From Candidatus Methylomirabilota bacterium (lineage in GTDB: Bacteria; Methylomirabilota; Methylomirabilia; Methylomirabilales; Methylomirabilaceae): 5,617 nt of DNA. The stretch lies in assembly GCA_016200385.1 (NCBI GenBank), contig JACQEV010000046.1:1-5617 (forward strand), written 5' to 3'. Below are positions 1 to 5,617 of the stretch, piece by piece. The notes under the pieces were generated by a model that had not been told where the DNA came from, ran no database searches, and worked only from the letters and a program-made list of their open reading frames with translations. A program made the translations under genes and the position numbers. Every line of letters begins with the position of its first letter. The first letter of the stretch is position 1.

Positions 1-603
<603 letters not shown>

Positions 604-611
604 GGAACGTA

Positions 612-627
612 CGAGGTACTAGCCTCG
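612..627 (-). other. Small stem-loop just upstream of 16S
   Basis: CGAGG and CCTCG form a 5-bp stem around a 6-nt loop in the transcribed leader, 9 nt before the estimated mature 16S 5' end. It could take part in pre-rRNA folding or processing. The stem is short and the 3' partner region of the operon is outside the window, so the role is a guess. Confidence 0.3.
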
Positions 628-662
628 AAGCAGGTCACTCGTCGCCAAGCAACCCGCTCTGG

Positions 663-687
663 CTGACTTCATCCGCCCTCAAGTCAG
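663..687 (-). other. Leader stem-loop of the rrn transcript
   Basis: CTGACTT (663-669) and AAGTCAG (681-687) are perfect 7-bp inverted arms around an 11-nt loop. They lie between boxA and the 16S gene in the transcribed leader. The position suits a pre-rRNA folding or processing element. There is no T-run after it, so it is not a terminator. Confidence 0.4.
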
Positions 688-704
688 TAGCAACGATATT
701 CTGC

Positions 705-716
705 TGTCAAAGAGCA
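705..716 (-). promoter_or_regulatory. rrn boxA antitermination element
   Basis: The minus strand reads TGCTCTTTGACA, one base from the E. coli rrn boxA core TGCTCTTTAACA. In known rrn operons this RNA element is bound by NusB-NusE (S10) and makes RNA polymerase resistant to Rho-dependent termination through the rRNA genes. It sits about 100 nt upstream of 16S and immediately after a boxB-like hairpin, the usual order in rrn leaders. I do not see a clear boxC after it. Confidence 0.8.
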
Positions 717-718
717 AA

Positions 719-742
719 CATCGAAGCCAGGTGGCTTCGATG
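719..742 (-). promoter_or_regulatory. boxB-like hairpin of the rrn leader
   Basis: A perfect 10-bp stem (CATCGAAGCC / GGCTTCGATG) closes a 4-nt loop. It lies 2 nt upstream of boxA in the direction of transcription, matching the boxB-boxA arrangement of rrn leaders. No long T-run follows (TTTGCTCTTTG), so an intrinsic terminator is less likely. Calling it boxB rests on position and shape, not on a sequence match. Confidence 0.65.
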
Positions 743-762
743 CTCGTCGAAACCCTTCTATT

Positions 763-791
763 AATATAGAACGCCGATCGTCAAACGTCAA
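763..791 (-). promoter_or_regulatory. rrn promoter P2 (sigma70 type)
   Basis: On the minus strand, TTGACG (-35, 791-786) is followed after exactly 17 bp by TATATT (-10, 768-763). Transcription would start near 756 and run through boxB and boxA into 16S. It lies 30 bp downstream of the -10 box of P1, so the two form a tandem rrn promoter pair as in many bacteria. A second in-register TTGACG copy seven bases on gives a poorer spacing. Confidence 0.75.
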
Positions 792-797
792 TAGGAT

Positions 798-817
798 GGG
801 CCCATATGCCAGGGCCC
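798..817 (-). other. GGGCCC inverted pair between P1 and P2
   Basis: Two copies of the palindrome GGGCCC, 8 bp apart, could form a 6-bp hairpin in the P1 transcript just after its start. No T-run follows on the minus strand, so it does not look like a terminator for tyrS. The nearer copy is also the GC-rich discriminator and start region of P1. GC-rich discriminators are known to make rRNA promoters sensitive to ppGpp. Confidence 0.35.
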
Positions 818-820
818 TTC

Positions 821-849
821 TTTATAACAAGAGCTGTTACGACTGTCAA
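821..849 (-). promoter_or_regulatory. rrn promoter P1 (near-consensus sigma70) with UP-like A-tract
   Basis: On the minus strand, a perfect TTGACA (849-844) is followed after 17 bp by TATAAA (826-821), one base from consensus in the -10. Just upstream is an A6 tract (complement of 853-858) placed like the proximal part of an UP element, and a further AT-rich patch lies near 876-881. The downstream GAAGGGCCC is a GC-rich discriminator. The -35 hexamer contains the TGA stop codon of tyrS, so the promoter is built into the end of the upstream gene. Confidence 0.82.
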
Positions 850-2144
850 GTGTTTTTTCGCGGGTTGAAACCCCTTTTAATCCTTCGGAAGAATCGCTTC
901 CCCACCCTCAGCAGATGCTCGCGATCCATATGGACCTGGAAATACTCATCCCTCACGACCTCCCCATCGAGGCTGACCCCACCTTGGCGGATCAAGCGCT
1001 TGGCCTCCGAGATGCTTTTCGTCCCCCCTGATGCCTTGATCAACCAGGGGATAGGAACAGTATCCCTGGTCCCTTCTTCCTGCTCCATACGGATCTCACG
1101 AACGTCGGTCGCAGGAATGTCGGTTACTACGAATACCTCAATGTCGTCCGGCAGCCCTTTTTCCTTGAAGATCCGGTCGAACTCGACGGCTGCCTCTTCG
1201 GCCGCCTGCTCGCCGTAGTAGAGGGTTACCAGCTTCTTGGCTACCTCTGCCTTGGCCGCCCGAGGGTGAAGGCTCCCATCTCCTAGCCCCCGATGAATCG
1301 CCTCAACGGCCTCGACCAACATCCCAGCCGCCAATTCAGCATACTTGACGATAAGGGAGTCCGGAATGGACATTGTCTTCCCGTAGATCTCCTTGGCCGG
1401 CTCGTCAATCCCGATGTAGTTCCCCAGACTCTTGCTCATTTTCTGGACGCCGTCGGTCCCTTCCAACAGGGGTGTGATGAGCGCGACCTGCGGCTCCTGA
1501 CCTTCACCTCGCTGAAGCTCCCGCGCAACGAGAAGGTTGAACTTCTGATCGGTTCCGCCCAGTTCGACATCGGCCTTGAGGACCACAGAGTCATACCCTT
1601 GAGCCAGAGGGTACAGGAACTCATGGACACCGATAGGCCGTCCTTCCTTATACCGCTTCTGAAAGTCGTCCCGCTCCAGCAGACGCGCCACAGTATACTG
1701 CGCCGTCAGGCGGATCACCTGGGCAAAATCCATCCGACCTAACCACTCGCTGTTGAAACAGATTTCCGTTCGGCCTGCATCCAGGATTTTGAAGATCTGC
1801 TTCTTATAGGTTTCCGCGTTGGCCTGGACCTCCTCAGGGGTGAGTGGCTTGCGGGTCTCTGATCTTCCGGTCGGGTCGCCGATCATCCCGGTAAAATCCC
1901 CAATCAGGAATATCACTTGATGGCCCAGATCCTGGAATTGACGCAGCTTCCTCAGGACTACCGTGTGACCGAGGTGCAGGTCGGGCGCCGAGGGATCGGC
2001 GCCAAGCTTTACGCGGAGCGGGACGCCCGTCCGAAGTGACCGCTCGAGCTTGCCGAGCAGCTCCTCCTCCGAAACGATTTCCGCCGCGCCCCGCCGGAGG
2101 ACACGGAGTTGCTCAAGGGCTCGCGCTTTCAGATCGTTCATCAT
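846..2144 (-). CDS. tyrS: Tyrosyl-tRNA synthetase
   Basis: This cytoplasmic class I aminoacyl-tRNA synthetase activates tyrosine with ATP and charges tRNA-Tyr. The 432-residue product is complete. The HIGH signature appears as HLGH (57-60) after the [11 protein letters not shown] segment, and KMSKS is at 235-239. Between them, the Rossmann catalytic domain carries YPLAQGYDS (178-186) and GGTDQKFN (196-203), typical of the tyrosine-binding pocket in TyrRS. A C-terminal S4 RNA-binding domain covers about 366-420. The [12 protein letters not shown] form and length of roughly 400 or more fit the second bacterial TyrRS group (TyrZ-like) better than E. coli TyrS. Translation starts at one of two adjacent ATGs. 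Only a weak GAAG precedes them, and its spacing suits the second ATG (2141) slightly better. The stop codon overlaps the rrn P1 -35 box. I see no T-box leader. Confidence 0.96.
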   Translation of the reverse strand: MMNDLKARALEQLRVLRRGAAEIVSEEELLGKLERSLRTGVPLRVKLGADPSAPDLHLGHTVVLRKLRQFQDLGHQVIFLIGDFTGMIGDPTGRSETRKPLTPEEVQANAETYKKQIFKILDAGRTEICFNSEWLGRMDFAQVIRLTAQYTVARLLERDDFQKRYKEGRPIGVHEFLYPLAQGYDSVVLKADVELGGTDQKFNLLVARELQRGEGQEPQVALITPLLEGTDGVQKMSKSLGNYIGIDEPAKEIYGKTMSIPDSLIVKYAELAAGMLVEAVEAIHRGLGDGSLHPRAAKAEVAKKLVTLYYGEQAAEEAAVEFDRIFKEKGLPDDIEVFVVTDIPATDVREIRMEQEEGTRDTVPIPWLIKASGGTKSISEAKRLIRQGGVSLDGEVVRDEYFQVHMDREHLLRVGKRFFRRIKRGFNPRKNT

Positions 2145-2172
2145 TGTTCTTCAGCAGAAGCCGGTGGATGCC

Positions 2173-2201
2173 TTTTTAGCACAAAGGCTTCCCTGTCGCA
2201 A
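2173..2201 (-). promoter_or_regulatory. Candidate tyrS promoter
   Basis: On the minus strand, TTGCGA (2201-2196) and TAAAAA (2178-2173) are 17 bp apart, each matching 4 of 6 consensus bases. A start near 2166 would leave a leader of about 22 nt before the ATG. A 6-bp inverted pair (GCCTTT 2170-2175 / AAAGGC 2183-2188) overlaps the -10 region and might be an operator-like site, but this is speculative. Confidence 0.45.
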
Positions 2202-2258
2202 TCCCAAAAACCTCCCGGCATCCCTAGAGCCACTGCGGGGCCGCGGACACGGGAGCGC

Positions 2259-2287
2259 TTGTAGGGGCACATCCTGTCTGCTATAGT
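2259..2287 (+). promoter_or_regulatory. Candidate promoter of the PBP1A gene (extended -10)
   Basis: TGC followed by TATAGT (TG at 2279-2280, -10 at 2282-2287) forms an extended -10 element, with a weak TTGTAG (2259-2264) 17 bp upstream. Transcription would start near 2294. That is 11 nt before an in-frame TGA (2305-2307) and about 56 nt before the GTG start. If this promoter is real, its transcript cannot encode a longer, membrane-anchored N-terminus. Confidence 0.5.
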
Positions 2288-2349
2288 GACAGGAGTCATC
2301 GCAGTGACTGGAGATTTCGAGCTTTCATCAAGGTGCAGAGAATGGGGCG

Positions 2350-4467
2350 GTGACCACTCTCTATTCAGATCAGGACGAGCCGTTTGCCACCTTCTACGAG
2401 CAGAAACGGATGTGGGTCCCGCTGGACAAGATGCCCAGGCATCTGATCAACGGGATCATCGCGGTGGAAGATGCGCAGTTCTACCGGCATCGCGGGATCA
2501 ATTTCCGAGGCATCGCCCGTGCGCTGCTCGCGAATATCAGGGCCCTGCGCCCCGTCGAGGGGGGCAGCTCCATTACACAGCAGTTGGCGAAGCTGCTGTT
2601 CCTGACCCCCGAGAAAAGCCTCTCCAGAAAAGTGAAGGAGGCCCTCCTGGCGATCGAAATCGAACGGCACTACCCCAAGGATAAGATACTCGAACTCTAT
2701 CTCAATCAGGTCTACTTCGGACACGGCGCCTACGGGGTTGAATCGGCCGCTCAGACGTACTTCAAGAAGTCTGTGGATCAGGTGAATCTCTCCGAAGCCG
2801 CGACCCTTGTCGGGCTGCCTCGGGCGCCCAACTACTACTCTCCGATCACCGACAGGGAGCGCGCCATGCGGCGCCGCGATCATGTGCTGACCCGGATGCT
2901 CGAACATGGATTCATCACGAGCGAGCAGGCCGCTCAGGCTTCAAGCGTCTCTTTCGATGAGTCTCTATTCGCGAGAACACGGAACCTCGCTCCCTACTTC
3001 GTCGAACACATGCGCCAGAATCTCGAAGAGCACTATGGCACGTACGGCGTGTATCATGGCGGCCTGAAGGTCTATACCACACTGAACGTCGCCATGCAGC
3101 GGAGCGCCGATGCGGCCCTGATCCAAGGGCTTAGGGAAATCGACAAGGCCAGGGGCTTTCGCCCGCTCAGTCATAGAGCCTCGACAGCGAGTGTCCCCGG
3201 GAAGGTCTCGCCGGCTTACCTGATCCCGAAGGCCGGAGAGATCCTCAGCGGAACGGTGACGAAGATCCTGCCGAATGCGATCGCGGTCCAAGTCGGGGAG
3301 TTTCGAGGTGAAGTCGTCTTTGACAAGACACCCTGGCTGGATGCCTCTCAACCGGACCAACGGTTCCGGGTCGGCATGGACGTGAAGGTTCACGTCCTGA
3401 GCGTGGATAAGCGGAGAAAGGCTCTTGAGCTTTCGCTGGAACAGGACCCTGTGATCGAGGGCGCCTTTCTCGCTCTCGACCCGCGGGATGGCGGAATCAA
3501 GGCCATGGTGGGCGGATATGACTTCGAGCGATCCAAATTCAACCGTGCCCTCCAGGCCAGGCGGCAGCCCGGCTCGGCCTTTAAACCGTTCGTGTACGCC
3601 GCTGCATTCGATCGCGGCTTTACCCCTTCGACGATCATTGAAGACTCGCCAGTGCGCTTTTCCATCATCGTGGACGGCAAACGAATCGAGTGGAGCCCAG
3701 CAAACTATGACCGGAAATTCCGCGGCCCGACCACATTACGATACGGACTGGAACACTCGATCAATGTCATCGCGGTGAAACTCATTGAGCGGATCGGCGT
3801 CGATCCGGTCATTGACCTGGCACACGAGATGGGGATTGAGAGCAACCTTCGGAGGGAATACGCGCTCGCCCTGGGCGTTTCGGAGGTCACATTAGCAGAA
3901 ATGGTCTCGGCCTTTGGTGTCCTCGCCCGCTATGGCATCAGGTTCACGCCGTATGCAATCAGACACGTGATCGACAACAAGGGGGCGGTCCTGGAAGAGC
4001 ACGCCCCGGAGAGCCACCGGGTTATGCGAGAGGAGACCGCCTTCATCCTGACGAACGTCTTGAAGGGCGTCGTCGAACGGGGGACCGGATCACGAGCACG
4101 GGTCCTCGGCAGGCCGATCGCCGCCAAGACCGGCACTACTCAGGAGGCCACCGATGCGTGGTTCATCGGCTACAATCCCAGCCTTGTGGCCGGGGTCTGG
4201 GTTGGCTACGACACAAAGCGATCGCTTGGGCCGCACGAATCTAGTGCTACCCTTGCGGTTCCCATCTGGACACGCTTCATGCAACGAGTCCTCAAGGATG
4301 TCCCACTCGAAGATTTCCCTGTGCCGGAGAACGTGGTGACAGTCCTGGTGAACTACAAGTCGGGGCTCCCCACTACCCTTGACGACACAACTGCTATCCA
4401 GGAGTTTTTCCTGAAGGGAACCGAGCCACGGCGGATGGAGGCCGGACCACCTGAATCGGGCGGTTGA
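2350..4467 (+). CDS. Class A penicillin-binding protein (PBP1A type), lacking an N-terminal membrane anchor
   Basis: This is a bifunctional peptidoglycan synthase: it polymerises lipid II into glycan strands and cross-links the stem peptides outside the inner membrane. The GT51 glycosyltransferase domain (about 15-190) has the catalytic motif EDAQFYRHRG (E40), GGSSITQQLAK (71-81), KVKEALLAIEIER (94-106) and the KDKILELYLNQVYFGHGAYG block from 110. An OB-type insert (about 282-365), typical of PBP1A, precedes the transpeptidase. The transpeptidase carries SAFK (nucleophile S409, K412), SIN (470-472) and KTGTT (593-597), so both activities look intact over 705 residues. The oddity is the start. 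Family members begin with a short cytoplasmic tail and one transmembrane helix, and here none exists. The frame is open upstream only to the TGA at 2305-2307. Those 14 extra codons (LEISSFHQGAENGA) resemble the usual linker after the helix. GTG at 2350 is the only plausible start I found, without a good Shine-Dalgarno. The gene may be 5'-truncated or carry an early mutation. Confidence 0.9.
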   Translation: MTTLYSDQDEPFATFYEQKRMWVPLDKMPRHLINGIIAVEDAQFYRHRGINFRGIARALLANIRALRPVEGGSSITQQLAKLLFLTPEKSLSRKVKEALLAIEIERHYPKDKILELYLNQVYFGHGAYGVESAAQTYFKKSVDQVNLSEAATLVGLPRAPNYYSPITDRERAMRRRDHVLTRMLEHGFITSEQAAQASSVSFDESLFARTRNLAPYFVEHMRQNLEEHYGTYGVYHGGLKVYTTLNVAMQRSADAALIQGLREIDKARGFRPLSHRASTASVPGKVSPAYLIPKAGEILSGTVTKILPNAIAVQVGEFRGEVVFDKTPWLDASQPDQRFRVGMDVKVHVLSVDKRRKALELSLEQDPVIEGAFLALDPRDGGIKAMVGGYDFERSKFNRALQARRQPGSAFKPFVYAAAFDRGFTPSTIIEDSPVRFSIIVDGKRIEWSPANYDRKFRGPTTLRYGLEHSINVIAVKLIERIGVDPVIDLAHEMGIESNLRREYALALGVSEVTLAEMVSAFGVLARYGIRFTPYAIRHVIDNKGAVLEEHAPESHRVMREETAFILTNVLKGVVERGTGSRARVLGRPIAAKTGTTQEATDAWFIGYNPSLVAGVWVGYDTKRSLGPHESSATLAVPIWTRFMQRVLKDVPLEDFPVPENVVTVLVNYKSGLPTTLDDTTAIQEFFLKGTEPRRMEAGPPESGG

Positions 4468-4474
4468 GAATCTC

Positions 4475-4504
4475 TTTGCAGTTTCGGGCTCGATAGTGTA
4501 TAAC
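4475..4504 (+). promoter_or_regulatory. Candidate promoter of the histone-fold gene
   Basis: TATAAC (4499-4504) is a good -10. Upstream, TTTGCA (4475-4480, spacer 18, 4 of 6 matches) or TTGCAG (4476-4481, spacer 17) could serve as -35. The start would fall near 4511, giving a leader of about 50 nt. This suggests the small gene can be transcribed apart from the PBP gene that ends 94 nt upstream. There is no clear terminator in between. Confidence 0.45.
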
Positions 4505-4548
4505 CTCTGACGCGTACGCATCTCATCACACATGGACGGCACGAAGAT

Positions 4549-4556
4549 AGGAGGAG
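4549..4556 (+). promoter_or_regulatory. Strong Shine-Dalgarno that fixes the histone-fold start
   Basis: AGGAGGAG is a near-perfect anti-16S match. Its GGAGG core ends 7 nt before the ATG at 4562. This selects that ATG over the in-frame ATG at 4532, which would place the ribosome site inside the coding sequence. It is by far the best ribosome binding site in the window and suggests high expression. Confidence 0.85.
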
Positions 4557-4561
4557 ACAGC

Positions 4562-4750
4562 ATGGCGAAGCAGGCAAAACCTGCAGAGTTGATCATCTCC
4601 AAGTCCCGAACCAAGGCCGCCGCAAAGAAGTGCAACGTATCAAGCGACTTCTACGCCGCACTGGATAAAAAGGTGCGAGAGATGGTGGGTGCGGCTGAAG
4701 CACGCGCCCATGCCAACAAACGGAAGACGCTGAAGCCCCAGGACCTGTAG
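4562..4750 (+). CDS. Putative bacterial histone (single histone fold, 62 aa)
   Basis: This small basic protein has about 15 Lys/Arg against 6 Asp/Glu. It matches the pattern of single-histone-fold proteins found in archaea and some bacteria (the Bdellovibrio Bd0055 type). After a short tail, residues 9-23 can form helix 1, and SSDFYAALDKKVREMVGAAE (27-46) runs into the long helix 2. The end, ANKRKTLKPQDL (51-62), carries the family hallmark: an R-x-T loop (R54, T56) and an aspartate (D61) placed for the Arg-Asp clamp at the start of helix 3. The chain stops there, so helix 3 is minimal, as in the roughly 60-residue bacterial histones and unlike archaeal ones of about 66-70. By family, it should dimerise and bind DNA without sequence specificity, as a nucleoid protein. 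It is not the double-fold DUF1931 type, which is about twice as long. The strong Shine-Dalgarno and own promoter candidate suggest abundance. The fold is assigned from pattern only. Confidence 0.8.
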   Translation: MAKQAKPAELIISKSRTKAAAKKCNVSSDFYAALDKKVREMVGAAEARAHANKRKTLKPQDL

Positions 4751-5234
4751 GAGTTTCGAGCCAACCCAACAAGGCGATCCCCTGTCGACATGAGGATGAT
4801 TGAATAGAATCCCTCGACAAGATCGGCTCGGTCCGAGGAATAGCGTAGCGCTGCTCCCTGCATCCTGAATATGTCGACGCCGAATCTGCGCGCCTTCGTC
4901 ACCAGAATAGAGGCGTCTCTGTTCTGCTTCCCGCAGGGCGTCGGACCCGCACCCTGGCTGGGTCGCACCGTTTTGCCCGGCCTCTGCCTCCACAGTTTGC
5001 ACCTCGGCCCAGCTCATTCATGCGATTCCACGCTCCCGCAATAGCGGCAAATACGTGCCGTGCCTAGACACGCCCTCAGCTTGCAGCGAGCCTTCGACGA
5101 ATTCACTCGAGCGAGGAAGAGCCTGAGGGTCACTCGCCCATGCGACCTGTCTCTCTGGAGCGTTTTGCGCCTATGATCGAAGGTGTATCGTCGGAGATCA
5201 AAGAGGTGAAAACTGCGGGGAGGAGGGTGGGCGT
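4751..5234. other. 484-bp stretch with no convincing gene; possibly decayed coding DNA
   Basis: No frame here has a start with a ribosome site and a recognisable protein. The minus-strand open frames that enter from 4968 and 5017 run into the antisense of the histone gene and look like shadows. Short minus-strand patches have a protein-like look. One reads RRFGVDIFRMQGAALRYSSD near 4840-4900, another ICRYCGS near 5040-5060, and a third frame is open for about 50 codons and contains GTYLPLLRERGIA, ending near 5022. They lie in different frames broken by stops, which would fit an old, frameshifted gene. I could not assign a family. No terminator hairpin with a T-run follows the histone stop. 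Confidence 0.4.
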
Positions 5235-5342
5235 CTAGTGCCGTTCCAACGTGTTGGGATAAATGACAAAGCTGTGGGACGGTCGATTCTGATGGCTGTG
5301 CGTCATTTTGCCGTCAGGTCAAAAAAGTTGGAACGGCACTAG
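5235..5342. mobile_element. 108-bp MITE-like element with 16-bp perfect terminal inverted repeats
   Basis: CTAGTGCCGTTCCAAC (5235-5250) is repeated exactly inverted as GTTGGAACGGCACTAG (5327-5342). The 76 bp between them encode nothing. They contain a further inverted pair, AAATGAC (5261-5267) / GTCATTT (5302-5308), so a single strand could fold into a long hairpin. IS630 is known to target CTAG and duplicate the central TA. Ends of CTAG on both sides fit a non-autonomous IS630/Tc1-like element, with TA or CTAG as the duplication. CTAG is itself a palindrome, so sequence alone cannot separate target duplication from terminal repeat. No transposase is present. Lack of a T-run after either arm argues against a terminator. 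It directly abuts the unknown gene on its right. Confidence 0.7.
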
Positions 5343-5617
5343 CTTGGCCAGCCGATATACTGCCCATCCTCCCAGAGCTCAACCATCCTGCTCACGATGG
5401 TCAGTCGGTCTTCAAACCGTTCGCTCTGCGAGAGGCCTCGATCCCGTGCCCAGAGCTTCTGAAGTGAGGGGCGGGAGACCTGACTGAGGCTGAAGTAGCT
5501 CTCGCGCAACTCCGCCAGGGTCTGCTGGTTACACCGCCGCAAGTTGGAGGTGGGGACAATCAGCGGCTTTGGATTGTCGAAGAGATGGCCCCAGTGAAGG
5601 CAGTCACGAAGGTTCAG
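5339..5617 (-). CDS. Hypothetical protein, C-terminal 92 residues (partial)
   Basis: The minus-strand frame is open from the window edge to a TAG at 5339-5341, giving 92 residues with no start codon needed inside the window. I do not recognise the family. Visible features are an aromatic-rich beginning (DCLHWGHLFDNPKPLIVPTS), a charged, probably helical middle (TLAELRESYFSLSQVSRPSL) and a tryptophan-containing end (ELWEDGQYIGWPS). The balanced composition and absence of low-complexity Arg/Pro/Ser runs suggest a real gene, not a shadow frame. The stop codon lies in the terminal CTAG of the adjoining MITE-like element. The element therefore either inserted at the native TAG, since a CTAG target would keep it, or cut the gene short. 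Only the rest of the gene and homologues could tell. Confidence 0.55.
   Translation of the reverse strand: MNLRDCLHWGHLFDNPKPLIVPTSNLRRCNQQTLAELRESYFSLSQVSRPSLQKLWARDRGLSQSERFEDRLTIVSRMVELWEDGQYIGWPS

Noticed and set aside
798..817. GGGCCC hairpin as an intrinsic terminator
   Set aside because: No T-run follows on the minus strand. The TTCTTT on the plus strand has no gene upstream to terminate.
860..880. GGGTT/AACCC hairpin followed by CTTTT on the plus strand
   Set aside because: The loop is only 2 nt, the stem 5 bp, and it lies within the tyrS coding end with no plus-strand transcript to stop.
2286..2684. Plus-strand frame of 132 codons with an AGGAG placed 8 nt before an internal GTG (2304)
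   Set aside because: It is out of frame with the PBP gene, rich in Arg/Gly/Pro, and overlaps the conserved GT51 motifs. It also contains no transmembrane helix that could be the missing anchor.
4532..4561. Longer start for the histone-fold gene, adding 10 residues
   Set aside because: The strong Shine-Dalgarno lies inside that extension and is ideally spaced for the ATG at 4562.
4090..4635. Minus-strand frame of 181 codons overlapping the PBP end and the histone start
   Set aside because: It is antisense to two well-supported genes and has no recognisable motifs or ribosome site.
4640..5017. Minus-strand frames of 105-125 codons
   Set aside because: Their C-terminal third is antisense to the histone gene and they lack a family signature. 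I kept only the possibility of an older remnant upstream.
5235..5342. Inverted repeats as a bidirectional terminator
   Set aside because: Neither arm is followed by a T-run, and the 76-nt loop is too long for an intrinsic terminator.

Overview
The window looks like a chromosomal segment of a moderately GC-rich, Gram-negative-type bacterium. The evidence is a bacterial 16S rRNA 5' half, a bacterial tyrosyl-tRNA synthetase, and a class A penicillin-binding protein (PBP) with the OB insert seen in PBP1A. The 16S stretch and the protein style suggest a deep-branching lineage, possibly NC10/Methylomirabilota. That is only an impression; aligning the 16S part would settle it.

Layout, left to right. 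Positions 1-603 are the 5' ~590 nt of a 16S rRNA gene on the minus strand, cut by the window edge. Positions 604-849 hold its control region: two well-formed sigma70-type promoters in tandem, then a boxB-like hairpin and a boxA element of the rrn antitermination type. The upstream promoter begins inside the end of tyrS (846-2144, minus), whose TGA stop lies within the -35 hexamer. tyrS and the rrn operon therefore run in the same direction with no terminator I can see between them.

Positions 2145-2349 form a divergent intergenic region with a candidate promoter for each direction. On the plus strand, 2350-4467 encodes a PBP1A-type bifunctional peptidoglycan synthase. Its glycosyltransferase, OB and transpeptidase motifs are all intact, but it has no N-terminal membrane anchor, which is unexpected. 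After a 94-nt gap with its own candidate promoter and a very strong Shine-Dalgarno, 4562-4750 encodes a 62-residue basic protein that looks like a single-histone-fold bacterial histone. This is the most interesting gene in the window.

Positions 4751-5234 hold no convincing gene and look decayed. Positions 5235-5342 are a 108-bp element bounded by perfect 16-bp inverted repeats ending in CTAG, best read as a non-autonomous IS630-like miniature element (MITE). It abuts the 3' end of a partial unknown minus-strand gene (5339-5617), whose TAG stop is formed by the element's terminal CTAG.

Functionally, the left half is translation machinery (rRNA and an aminoacyl-tRNA synthetase), the middle is cell-wall synthesis and a putative chromatin protein, and the right end is accessory DNA. 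I see no tRNA genes, CRISPR array or complete transposase.
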